From positions 1 to 64,000 of the forward strand of contig JAFLSG010000002.1 in the NCBI GenBank assembly GCA_022511065.1: a stretch of DNA of 64,000 nucleotides, written 5' to 3'. The position numbers and the translations under genes were made by a program. Numbering within the stretch: position 1 is the first letter of the stretch; each line of letters opens with the position of its first letter. Origin of the DNA: Prevotella sp. (GTDB lineage: Bacteria > Bacteroidota > Bacteroidia > Bacteroidales > Bacteroidaceae). This document shows positions 38,090-47,303 of the stretch, piece by piece. The notes under the pieces were generated by a model, which saw only the letters and a list, made by a program, of their open reading frames with translations, was not told the DNA's origin and searched no databases.

Positions 38090-38457
38090 GAAAGCATCTG
38101 CCACGGTCTGTCGCTGGTGTCTTTACGGCACGAGAGGAAAGTCCGGGCAGCACAGGGCGCTCCACTTCCGAAAGTAGAAGCTATTGGTGACAGTAGGTGA
38201 GGGCAGAAGAGAACGACCGCCCGCAAGGGCAAGGGTGAGAAGGTGGTGTAAGAGACCACCAGCCAATGGGTGATCATTGGGCTGTGCCTGCTGGAGGCTG
38301 CAAGTCCGCATATACCATCGTCTGAGGGTTGCCCGTCCGAGTAAACGATGGAGGGTAGGACGCTTGAGCCGCAGGGTGACCTGCGGTGTAGATAAATGAC
38401 AGACACCACATCATTGTGGTACAGAACCCGGCTTACAGGGGCAGTGCTTTCTTTTTT
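38090..38457 (+). ncRNA. rnpB: RNase P RNA (bacterial class A)
   Basis: Conserved GAGGAAAGTCCGGGC and ACAGAACCCGGCTTACAGG; P1 pairing aaagca.ctgcc / ggcag.tgcttt; upstream TACCTTTG -7 box; trailing T-tract. Confidence 0.95.
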
Positions 38458-38487
38458 AGAATACGAATCCCAAACAAATAAAAGCGT

Positions 38488-38823
38488 ATGATTATCGACT
38501 ACGACAAAATCCAGAAAGAGGAAATCATGAACTTCAGGGGTGGTGAAGGTCTGCTGACCACTCAGAACTTCATAGACGGAAAGTGCAAGATTATGATGAG
38601 CCGTCTTGCCCCGGGGGCTTCAAGCGGCTATCACAAGCATGAGGGTAACTGCGAGATTGTGTATATCTTCTCCGGCAAGGGGCATTTTACATACGATGAC
38701 GGACGTGAAGATATTCAGGCAGGTTCCGTTCATTACTGCCCGATGGGGCACTCGCATTCCATGCACAACGACTCTGCTGACGAAGATCTCGTCTATTTTG
38801 CCATTGTGCCGGAGCATCATTAA
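38488..38823 (+). CDS. cupin domain protein
   Basis: SGYHKHEGNCEIVYIFSGKGHFTYDDGREDIQAGSVHYCPMGHSHSMHN. Confidence 0.9.
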   Translation: MIIDYDKIQKEEIMNFRGGEGLLTTQNFIDGKCKIMMSRLAPGASSGYHKHEGNCEIVYIFSGKGHFTYDDGREDIQAGSVHYCPMGHSHSMHNDSADEDLVYFAIVPEHH

Positions 38824-38868
38824 GAAATGCCCCGGCACAATGTAAGGATGCTACGTTGAGGGAAGAAA

Positions 38869-40173
38869 TCAACCGAGCAAGAAGCGCTTGAAGTCAGCAA
38901 AGTCCTTTGACATTGCCACGCTTTGCTTCTTGCCTTTCATGAATGCGGCCAATCGGTCAGGAATCTGCACATCGATGCCAAGTATTTCATCTACCTTTTC
39001 CTTGAACTTTGCAGGGTGGGCAGTCTCGCAGAATACACCAATCTCTCCTTCTTGCAAGCCATCAACCAGTGCCTGATATCCGCAGGCTCCATGCGGGTCG
39101 AGTATGTAGTTCGTTTCCTTGTAGCACTGCTTCATCGTTGCCTTGATTTGCTCGTCGCTGTAAGTGGCTCCGCTGATTAAGGCGGAAATCCGCTCATGAC
39201 TTTTACCATAGAGGTCATAGATGCGGGCAAAGTTGCTCGGGTCGCCTACATCCATCGCGTTGGCAAGTGTCTGCTTCGAGGGTTTGGGTTCGTATATCCC
39301 TGTTTTGAGATAGTTATAGAAGATGTCATTTGCGTTATTAGCGGCGATGAAGCGCTTCACGGGCAGTCCCATCTGATGACCGAACAAGGCTGCGCAGATG
39401 TTTCCGAAGTTTCCGCTTGGCACGCATACAACGAGTTGTTGGCTGTCGCCCAAATTCTCTTTAAGCCGTGCGTAGGCATTGAAATAGTAGAATGCCTGCG
39501 GCAGGAATCTCGCCACGTTGATGCTGTTGGCAGAGGTGAGTTTCATGTGCTGATTGAGTTCAGCATCCATGAACGCATTCTTCACCAACGCCTGGCAGTC
39601 GTCAAACACGCCATCCACCTCAATCGCCGTGATGTTCTGCCCAAGGGTCGTGAACTGACACTCCTGAATCGGACTGACCTTTCCCTTCGGATAGAGTACG
39701 TACACATGAATACCTTCCACGCCGAGGAAACCATTGGCAACGGCTGAACCCGTGTCGCCACTTGTTGCCACCAATACGTTCACCTGCTCATTCTTACCCT
39801 CCTGACGGATGAAATACTGGAGTAGCCGCGCCATGAAACGCGCACCTACATCCTTGAACGCAAGGGTAGGGCCGTGAAAGAGTTCCAGGGTGTAGATATT
39901 ATCCTTCACGTTCACGACAGGACAATCGAATGACAAAGTGTCATAGACGATCTGCCTGAGTGCATCTGCCTCCACATCTTCTCCAAAGAAAGCATCCGCC
40001 ACGGTGTAGGCAATTTCCTGAAAAGTCTTTTTCTCGATGGTGTCAAAGAATTCTTTGGGCAGAGGCTTGATGCGCTCTGGCATATAGAGTCCTCTGTCTT
40101 CTGCCAACCCCTTTACTACTGTCTTGTGCAAATCGGCTATCGGGGCTTGTTGGTTGGTGCTATAGTATTTCAT
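38869..40173 (-). CDS. thrC: threonine synthase
   Basis: MKYYSTNQQAPIADLHKTVVKGLAEDRGLYMPERI...FHGPTLAFKDVGARFMARLL...VATSGDTGSAVANGF. Confidence 0.95.
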   Translation of the reverse strand: MKYYSTNQQAPIADLHKTVVKGLAEDRGLYMPERIKPLPKEFFDTIEKKTFQEIAYTVADAFFGEDVEADALRQIVYDTLSFDCPVVNVKDNIYTLELFHGPTLAFKDVGARFMARLLQYFIRQEGKNEQVNVLVATSGDTGSAVANGFLGVEGIHVYVLYPKGKVSPIQECQFTTLGQNITAIEVDGVFDDCQALVKNAFMDAELNQHMKLTSANSINVARFLPQAFYYFNAYARLKENLGDSQQLVVCVPSGNFGNICAALFGHQMGLPVKRFIAANNANDIFYNYLKTGIYEPKPSKQTLANAMDVGDPSNFARIYDLYGKSHERISALISGATYSDEQIKATMKQCYKETNYILDPHGACGYQALVDGLQEGEIGVFCETAHPAKFKEKVDEILGIDVQIPDRLAAFMKGKKQSVAMSKDFADFKRFLLG

Positions 40174-40175
40174 TG

Positions 40176-41411
40176 TTATGCTATTTTCATTAGTTCTTTT
40201 ATGAATTCATCCAAGTGAAGCAATCCGTAACCACCTTTGGCACAGCTTGCCTCATCGTATTGCTGCACGTTGTCGGGCTTGATATTCCTATGCCAAATGA
40301 GGAATGGCACGGGCTGCCCTACGTGGATTCTCATTTCCACGGGTGTCAGATGGTCGGGAAGTACGGCGATGCAAACAGGCTCATCCCATGCCGACACCTC
40401 TTTATATATAGGGGCAATCAGCCGTTGATCGAGATATTCGATAGTCTTCACCTTCAGTTCCACATCACCATCATGCCCCGCCTCGTCGCTTGCTTCTACA
40501 TGCACGAACACGAAATCATCCTTCCGCAAGGCATCAATGGCTGCCCGTGCCTTACCTTCATAGTTGGTGTCGGCAAGTCCCGTAGCCCCTTCTACCTCAA
40601 TGGCTTTCAACCCAGCATAATGCCCGATACCACGAATCAAATCAACGGCGGAGATTACTGCGCCTGATTTTATCTGCGGATATTGCGCCATCAAGGTTTC
40701 CATCGAAGGCCGATACCCGCCACTCCAGGGCCAGATAGAGTTTGCTTGCCGCTCACCTCGTTGGGCTTTGGCAATGTTGTATGGATGCTTGGCAAGTAAT
40801 TCCTGTGAGCGGAGTATGAGTGTGTTCAGCAAGTCTGCCGTCTCTTGCGGAGAGAGTTCTGAATCCTTTGGCGCATTCTTCATCGGCTTCACCAATAACG
40901 GTTTCCACTCTTCATTGGGATGGTCATGGGGTGGGGCACACTCGATATGCTTCGAGCCACCCTTGATAATCAGCAGATGACGGTACTGGATGCCCGTGAT
41001 GAACTTCACGCGCTCATTGCCAAGATGCTCATTGAGGTATTGGATGAGTCCTCTCGCATCTTCCGTCTCCAGGTTTCCACCGTTGTGCGTGATAATCTTC
41101 CCATCCTCTAACGTGATGAGATTGCATCGGATGGCGAGGTCGTCATCCGCCATCTCATAGCCGATGGAAGCCGCTTCCAAGGGGCCTCGTCCCTCATATA
41201 CCTTATTCAAATCATATCCGAGAATGGCTGTATTCGCCACTTCCGAACCTGGGGGGAATCCTTCGGGCACAGTCACTAACATGCCTGTCCGTCCTTCCCT
41301 TGCCAACTGATCCATCATGGGCTTCTCTGCACACTGTAATGGAGTCTTGCCGCCTAACCTCTCTACGGGCAGGTCTGCCATTCCGTCGCCTAAAATAATG
41401 ATGTGCTTCAT
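40176..41411 (-). CDS. cofactor-independent phosphoglycerate mutase-like protein (ApgM family), in the thr operon
   Basis: MKHIIILGDGMADLPVERLGGKTPLQCAEKPMMDQLAREGRTGMLVTVPEG...; between thrC and thrA. Confidence 0.9.
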   Translation of the reverse strand: MKHIIILGDGMADLPVERLGGKTPLQCAEKPMMDQLAREGRTGMLVTVPEGFPPGSEVANTAILGYDLNKVYEGRGPLEAASIGYEMADDDLAIRCNLITLEDGKIITHNGGNLETEDARGLIQYLNEHLGNERVKFITGIQYRHLLIIKGGSKHIECAPPHDHPNEEWKPLLVKPMKNAPKDSELSPQETADLLNTLILRSQELLAKHPYNIAKAQRGERQANSIWPWSGGYRPSMETLMAQYPQIKSGAVISAVDLIRGIGHYAGLKAIEVEGATGLADTNYEGKARAAIDALRKDDFVFVHVEASDEAGHDGDVELKVKTIEYLDQRLIAPIYKEVSAWDEPVCIAVLPDHLTPVEMRIHVGQPVPFLIWHRNIKPDNVQQYDEASCAKGGYGLLHLDEFIKELMKIA

Positions 41412-41413
41412 AA

Positions 41414-43849
41414 TCAGATGTTAGCGATGGACATGATGTTAGCAAACACACCCGCAGCCGTCACCGAGGCACCTGCCCCGTAACCTTGAATCTGCATCGG
41501 GTATTCCTTATAGCGCTCGGTGGTCAGCAGCACGATGTTGTTAGAACCTTCAAGCGTATAGAATGGATGCGAGCGGCTTACTTCCTTGAGCGACACGCTC
41601 GTCTTTCCACCTTCCATCGTGGCAACGAAGCGCCACCGCTTGCCTTCTGCTTCTAATTGCTTGCGGCGTTCCTCAAAGCCAGCATCGAGTGCGGGTAGCT
41701 TCTTCCAGAAGTCCTCCACGCTCCCCTTGAAATATTCGTCAGGCACAAAAAGATGTTTTTCCACATCCGGCAAATCTATCTGATAACCCGCCTCGCGCGT
41801 CAGTATCACTAACTTACGAATCACATCCGTACCGCTCAAGTCGATACGCGGGTCTGGCTCTGAATAACCCTGCTCCTTTGCACGGTGCACGGTTTCTGAG
41901 AATGGTGTGTCGGCGGTAATCTCGTTGAAGATGAAGTTGAGCGTGCCGGATAGCACCGCCTCAATCTTCAGTATCTTGTCACCCGAGTTGCGCAGGTCGT
42001 TGATGGTGCCGATAATCGGCAGCCCCGCACCCACGTTGGTCTCATAGCGGAACCACACGCCGCGATCTCTTGCGGTGCGCTTCAGGCGTGCATAGTTATC
42101 GTAGTCGCTTGATGCGGCTATCTTATTGGCTGCCACCACCGATATATTGTGTTCGAGGAATGTCTGATAGAGTGCTGCCACTTCCTTGCTTGCGGTGCAA
42201 TCCACGAATACCGAGTTGAAAATATTCATGCCAATCACCTCGTCGCGCAGCCGCTCACAATTGCTTGGCTCCGACTGCTTTAGCAACTCCCGATAGTTCT
42301 CAAGGTCAATCCCGTCGCGGCTATAGATGCCCGCCTTCGAACTGGCGATGCCCACCACGTTCAGCTTCAGTCCGCTGCGTTGCATCAGCTCGTTATATTG
42401 CGAGCGAATCTGCTCTATCAGTCTGCCGCCCACGGTGCCTACGCCGCAAATGAATAGGTTGAGCACCTTGTATTCCGAGAGGAAAAATGAGTCATGCAGC
42501 ACGTTGAGCGATTTGCGCAGGAATCTGCCATCCACGACGAATGAGATATTCGTCTCCGAGGCTCCCTGTGCGCAGGCAATTACCGAGATACCTGAGCGGC
42601 CAAGCGTACCAAACAACTTTCCGGCGATACCCGGCGTGTGCTTCATGTTTTCGCCCACGATGGCTATCGTTGCAAGCCCACTCTCGGCATGCATGGGAAA
42701 CATGGCTCCCGTCTCTATCTCCTTGGCAAACTCGGCATTCAGCACGTTCACGGCTGCCTGCGCATCCTCATCCCGCACACCGATACTGGTGGAGTTCTCC
42801 GAAGATGCCTGCGACACCATGAACACACTCACGCCGTTCTCTGCCAGACAGGAGAAGATGCGGCGGTTCACGCCGATGACACCCACCATCGAGAGGCCTG
42901 TCACCGTGATGAGCGTCGTGCCTTTGATGCTCGAAATGCCCTTGATGGGCTTTCGGTCGTCCTCTATCTTAGCCTTGATGAGCGTACCCGGATGCTCGGG
43001 GTTGAAGGTGTTCTTCACCTTGATGGGTATGTTCTTCACGCAGACGGGGTAGATAGTCGGCGGGTAGATGACCTTCGCACCAAAGTTGCAAAGCTCCATC
43101 GCCTCCACGTATGAGAGTTGGTTGATGGTGTAGGCAGTCTTGATGACGCGAGGGTCGGCGGTCATGAATCCATCCACATCCGTCCATATCTCCAGCACCT
43201 CCGCATCGAGTGCTGCCGCGATGATGGCAGCCGTATAGTCAGAGCCGCCACGCCCGAGGTTCGTAGTCTCTCCCGTGTCTTTGTCTCTTGATATAAATCC
43301 AGGAACCACAGCCACTTGCGGCATCTCCTTGAATGCCTCCTTTACCAGCTGGTTCGTAGGTTCTGTTGCCAAGACCCGCTTGCTGCCTTTCTGTTCCGTC
43401 TTGATGAAATCGCGTGCGTTCATCCGCTTACCGCCCTTGACGAGAGCCGCCACGATGTTCGACGAGAGCCGCTCGCCATAGCTCACGATGGCATCCTGCG
43501 TCTTCTCACTCAGGTCATGGATGAGATACACACCGAAGTAGATGCTCTTCAACTGTTCGAAGAGTGCATCCACCTTATTGACTAAGTCCACGCGCTTTTG
43601 AGGGTCGGTGATGATGGTGTCTATCATCTGATGATGCCGCGCCACCATCTGGTCAAACTCTTCCCGATAGCGTTCGTCACCTTTGAGTGCCATCTGGGAA
43701 GTGGCAATCAACTTGTCCGTGATGCCGCCCAGCGCACTTACCACTACTACGACAGGTTGCGTCCGAGCCTCTGCCTCCACGATTTTCTTCAAGCTGAGAA
43801 TGCTTTTTACGGAACCTACGGACGTTCCGCCGAATTTTAATACCTTCAT
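41414..43849 (-). CDS. thrA: bifunctional aspartate kinase / homoserine dehydrogenase I
   Basis: MKVLKFGGTSVGSVKSI...GRGGSDYTAAIIAAAL; homoserine dehydrogenase domain VDCTASKEVAALY...GTLNFIFNE. Start 43849 preferred. Confidence 0.95.
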   Translation of the reverse strand: MKVLKFGGTSVGSVKSILSLKKIVEAEARTQPVVVVVSALGGITDKLIATSQMALKGDERYREEFDQMVARHHQMIDTIITDPQKRVDLVNKVDALFEQLKSIYFGVYLIHDLSEKTQDAIVSYGERLSSNIVAALVKGGKRMNARDFIKTEQKGSKRVLATEPTNQLVKEAFKEMPQVAVVPGFISRDKDTGETTNLGRGGSDYTAAIIAAALDAEVLEIWTDVDGFMTADPRVIKTAYTINQLSYVEAMELCNFGAKVIYPPTIYPVCVKNIPIKVKNTFNPEHPGTLIKAKIEDDRKPIKGISSIKGTTLITVTGLSMVGVIGVNRRIFSCLAENGVSVFMVSQASSENSTSIGVRDEDAQAAVNVLNAEFAKEIETGAMFPMHAESGLATIAIVGENMKHTPGIAGKLFGTLGRSGISVIACAQGASETNISFVVDGRFLRKSLNVLHDSFFLSEYKVLNLFICGVGTVGGRLIEQIRSQYNELMQRSGLKLNVVGIASSKAGIYSRDGIDLENYRELLKQSEPSNCERLRDEVIGMNIFNSVFVDCTASKEVAALYQTFLEHNISVVAANKIAASSDYDNYARLKRTARDRGVWFRYETNVGAGLPIIGTINDLRNSGDKILKIEAVLSGTLNFIFNEITADTPFSETVHRAKEQGYSEPDPRIDLSGTDVIRKLVILTREAGYQIDLPDVEKHLFVPDEYFKGSVEDFWKKLPALDAGFEERRKQLEAEGKRWRFVATMEGGKTSVSLKEVSRSHPFYTLEGSNNIVLLTTERYKEYPMQIQGYGAGASVTAAGVFANIMSIANI

Positions 43850-43991
43850 ATTCCTATGCAATTTATCTTGCCCACGGTACCCCTTCACAAACGGGGCTTC
43901 CTCCATTGGCGGTGCAAAGGTACGATTTTCTTTTGAATTACCAAATCCGACAGGCATTAAAAAGAAAATAAGCATATTTTAATATTTTCCC

Positions 43992-44022
43992 TTGGCGTAT
44001 TCACTTTTTTTTATTATTTTTG
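43992..44022 (+). promoter_or_regulatory. Bacteroidetes-type promoter (TTGG-N19-TATTTTTG) upstream of susC
   Basis: ttgg 43992-95, 19-nt spacer, tatttttg 44015-22. Confidence 0.7.
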
Positions 44023-44117
44023 TGGCGGCTACTAAAACAATGAATGGCAATTACGCCAACGCAAGGTATCTTTCAACAACTAAAAACCAATTATAAATAT
44101 TATTAAACAACTTAAGT

Positions 44118-47100
44118 ATGGACAAATTTTTTAGGAAAAGATCTTATCTCTTTGGGCTATTGGCACTGCTGTGTCTGTTGCCCAGTGTGGCTTTCTCCCA
44201 GAATATCCGGGTGGAAGGTCAGGTGAAAGATGAGACAGGTGAGCCTATGATTGGTGTCTCCGTGGTAGTGGTAGGCAGCGGTACGGGTGTGATCACCGAT
44301 CTCGACGGCAATTACGTGTTGCCATCCGTTGCGCAAGGAGCGACGCTGGAGTTCTCTTACATCGGGTACATCACCCAGCGGCAGAGAGCCAGCCGTCAGA
44401 TGACCGTCACGCTGAAGCCCGACCTTCAGAGCCTTGAAGAGGTGGTGGTTATTGCCTACGGTCAGCAGAAGAAAGTGACCATCACGGGTGCCGTTTCCGC
44501 TATGGGCGGCGACGAGTTGCTGAAAGCCCCTGTTGCCAACGTGGGTAACGCCCTGCAGGGTAAGTTGCCCGGCATCTCGGTGGTGCAGCCCTCTGGTATG
44601 CCTGGCGGCGACGAGCCGGTTATCCGTGTGCGTGGTACGGGTTCGTTGAATAGTGCAGAGCCGTTGGTGCTTGTCGATGGTGTTGAGCGTCCTTTCGGCC
44701 AGCTTGACCCCAATGAGATTGAGGACATCTCCATCCTGAAAGATGCCTCTGCCACGGCGGTGTTCGGTGTGCGAGGCGCTAATGGTGTCATCCTCGTCAC
44801 AACCAAGCGCGGTACGCCGGGCAAGGCTTCCGTGACCGTCTCTGCAAGCACTGCCGTTCAGCAGATCTCCAAGTTCGTGGACTTTGCCGATTCCTATACT
44901 TACGGCAAGATGTGGAACTACACGGCAATTACCGATGCACTGCCCATGAGCCAGTGGCCCGGCACTACCGCCATTAGCGACTATACGCCTTACGCCGGCA
45001 CGGGTATCCGCTTCTCGCAGGAGGTGATGGAGCATTTCCGCACGGGTGATATGCCCGTCACGTTCCCCAACACCGACTGGATTAAGTATATGATGAACGA
45101 TGCCGCCTGGCAGGAGCAGGTGAACGTGAATGTGAATGGCGGTACGGAGCGCGTAAGATACTTCGTCTCTGCGGGTTTCCTCAATCAGAACTCGCTCTTC
45201 AAGACATTCTCGAAGAATGACGATGAGACTTTCAAGTACAACCGCTTCAACTATCGTGCCAACCTTGACATCAACGTCTCCAAGTACAGCCAGCTCTCAC
45301 TCACGCTGGGTGGTCGCGTACAGAACCGCACCACGATGGGTGGCGGTGAGGGCTTTATCTTCCGCTATCTGCAGGGTGCCACTCCCTACGCCGGTATCGG
45401 TGTTGATGACCAGGGTCGCCATATTGTTTCCGATACGAACCTCGTAGGTCCTTACGACCGCGATGCCCTTTCAAACTACTATGACCTGGGTTACGTGAAC
45501 GAGAGCACTAACGTGCTGAACCTCGACCTCCAGTACAAGCTCGACCTGAGTTTCATCACGCCGGGGCTGGACTTCAAGGTGAAGGGCTCTTATAACACAG
45601 ATTATACGGCGCAGAAGAACCGCCAGAATGGATTTGGTACGGGTGTCACCTACGTGGCAACGATTGTGGACGGGCAGGAGGTGCTTCGCAAGGAGAACAT
45701 TACCTGGCCACTTCCCTACGGCGAGAGCAGATGGGGAAACCGCAACTGGTATGCCGAGGCAAGCTTCAACTACGCTCGTAAGTTCGGCAAGCACAACGTG
45801 GGTGCGCTGCTTCTCTACAACCAGAGCAAGACCTATTATCCGTGGGATTCAGACAACAGTCTGTATATCTCGATTCCGAAGGGTTATGTAGGTCTTGTAG
45901 GGCGTGCAACCTACGACTATGACACCCGCTATATGATTGACTTCAACATTGGCTACAACGGTTCTGAGAACTTTGCCGAGGGTAAGCGCTACGGTGTGTT
46001 CCCTTCATTCTCAGTAGGTTGGATTCCCTCAAGCGAAAAGTTCTGGGAGCCCATCAAACCCGTTATCGGCTACCTGAAGCTCCGTGGTTCGTGGGGTAAG
46101 GTAGGTAACGACAACACCAATGGTGCCCGCTTCCTCTATCTGCCGGGTGCATGGCAGTTCTATCCTGGCTCGATGACGTGGAATCCGCAGGATCGAGGCA
46201 CCAACTTCGGTACGAATGGTAACTGGCTGCAGGCTGTGAAGGAGCTGACCGCTGGTAACCCGAATGTAACATGGGAGACGGCTTCCAAGATCAATGTCGG
46301 TGTGGATGCCGCTTTCATCAATGACCGTCTGACGGTGAATCTCGATCTCTTCTGGGAAGACCGTAAGGACATTCTGGTGTCTAACGGCTCTCTGCTGCCC
46401 GCCGTGACCAGCCTGCCTGCAAGCTATGTTAATGAGGGTCGCGTAAAGAATCACGGTTATGAACTGACCATGAAATGGGCTGACAAAATCGGTGACTTCA
46501 GATACAGCATCAGTCCCAGCATCGCTTTTGCTCGAAACAAGGTGATTGAGATGCTTGAAGTACCGCCCATGTATGACTATCTGAGCCGTACTGGCTTGTC
46601 GGTAGGACAACGTTTCGGTTACGACCTCTTCGAGTTCTATCAGGAGGGCACAGAGCAGCGCTATAGGGAGAAATATGGTGTGGATATGCCCGACCAGCTG
46701 ATTGACCTGAAGTATGGTGATGCCATCTATGTGGATTTGAATGGCGACGGCATCATCGACCAGAACGACCAGAAGCCGCTTGGCTATACGGACAACCCCG
46801 AAATAACCTGGTCTGTCAATGCCAACGTGAACTGGAAAGGATTTGACTTCTCGATGCTTTGGGTAGGTGCTAACAACACGAGCCGTCAGCTGAACGGTTA
46901 CTTCCGCGATCAGTTCGGTTCTACGAATACTTCGGCACTGGCACAATGGGTTGCCGATAACTCTTGGACGGAGGACAACAGGGATGCTATCCTGCCTCGT
47001 ATATCATTCACCAACCGCGTTCACAACAACCGTGATTCGCGGGCGTGGATCATCGACTCTAAGTATGTGCGACTGAAGAACCTTGAGTTAGGCTATACGT

Positions 47101-47282
47101 TCAACAAGCCCAAGTGGCTGCCGCTGCTCAACTATGTGAGAGTCTATGCTTCTGGTCAGAACCTGCTGACATTCGCAGACTTCAAGGGAAATGACCCCGA
47201 GGCTCCTGGCTCTGGATTAGACTATGGTGTACGTTACCCGATGACACGCGTGTATAACTTTGGTCTGCAAGTGAACTTCTGA
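44118..47282 (+). CDS. SusC/RagA family TonB-linked outer membrane protein
   Basis: CarboxypepD_reg-like VEGQVKDETGEPMIGVSVVVVGSGTGVITDLDGNYVL, TonB plug DEPVIRVRGTGSLNSAEPLVLVDGVER, C-terminal LQVNF. Confidence 0.95.
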   Translation: MDKFFRKRSYLFGLLALLCLLPSVAFSQNIRVEGQVKDETGEPMIGVSVVVVGSGTGVITDLDGNYVLPSVAQGATLEFSYIGYITQRQRASRQMTVTLKPDLQSLEEVVVIAYGQQKKVTITGAVSAMGGDELLKAPVANVGNALQGKLPGISVVQPSGMPGGDEPVIRVRGTGSLNSAEPLVLVDGVERPFGQLDPNEIEDISILKDASATAVFGVRGANGVILVTTKRGTPGKASVTVSASTAVQQISKFVDFADSYTYGKMWNYTAITDALPMSQWPGTTAISDYTPYAGTGIRFSQEVMEHFRTGDMPVTFPNTDWIKYMMNDAAWQEQVNVNVNGGTERVRYFVSAGFLNQNSLFKTFSKNDDETFKYNRFNYRANLDINVSKYSQLSLTLGGRVQNRTTMGGGEGFIFRYLQGATPYAGIGVDDQGRHIVSDTNLVGPYDRDALSNYYDLGYVNESTNVLNLDLQYKLDLSFITPGLDFKVKGSYNTDYTAQKNRQNGFGTGVTYVATIVDGQEVLRKENITWPLPYGESRWGNRNWYAEASFNYARKFGKHNVGALLLYNQSKTYYPWDSDNSLYISIPKGYVGLVGRATYDYDTRYMIDFNIGYNGSENFAEGKRYGVFPSFSVGWIPSSEKFWEPIKPVIGYLKLRGSWGKVGNDNTNGARFLYLPGAWQFYPGSMTWNPQDRGTNFGTNGNWLQAVKELTAGNPNVTWETASKINVGVDAAFINDRLTVNLDLFWEDRKDILVSNGSLLPAVTSLPASYVNEGRVKNHGYELTMKWADKIGDFRYSISPSIAFARNKVIEMLEVPPMYDYLSRTGLSVGQRFGYDLFEFYQEGTEQRYREKYGVDMPDQLIDLKYGDAIYVDLNGDGIIDQNDQKPLGYTDNPEITWSVNANVNWKGFDFSMLWVGANNTSRQLNGYFRDQFGSTNTSALAQWVADNSWTEDNRDAILPRISFTNRVHNNRDSRAWIIDSKYVRLKNLELGYTFNKPKWLPLLNYVRVYASGQNLLTFADFKGNDPEAPGSGLDYGVRYPMTRVYNFGLQVNF

Positions 47283-47303
47283 TGGATTGTAATTATTGAA
47301 GAA

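Noticed and set aside
38074-38409. Minus-strand 111-aa and 62-aa ORFs
   Set aside because: They lie antisense to RNase P RNA, whose conserved cores are evident.
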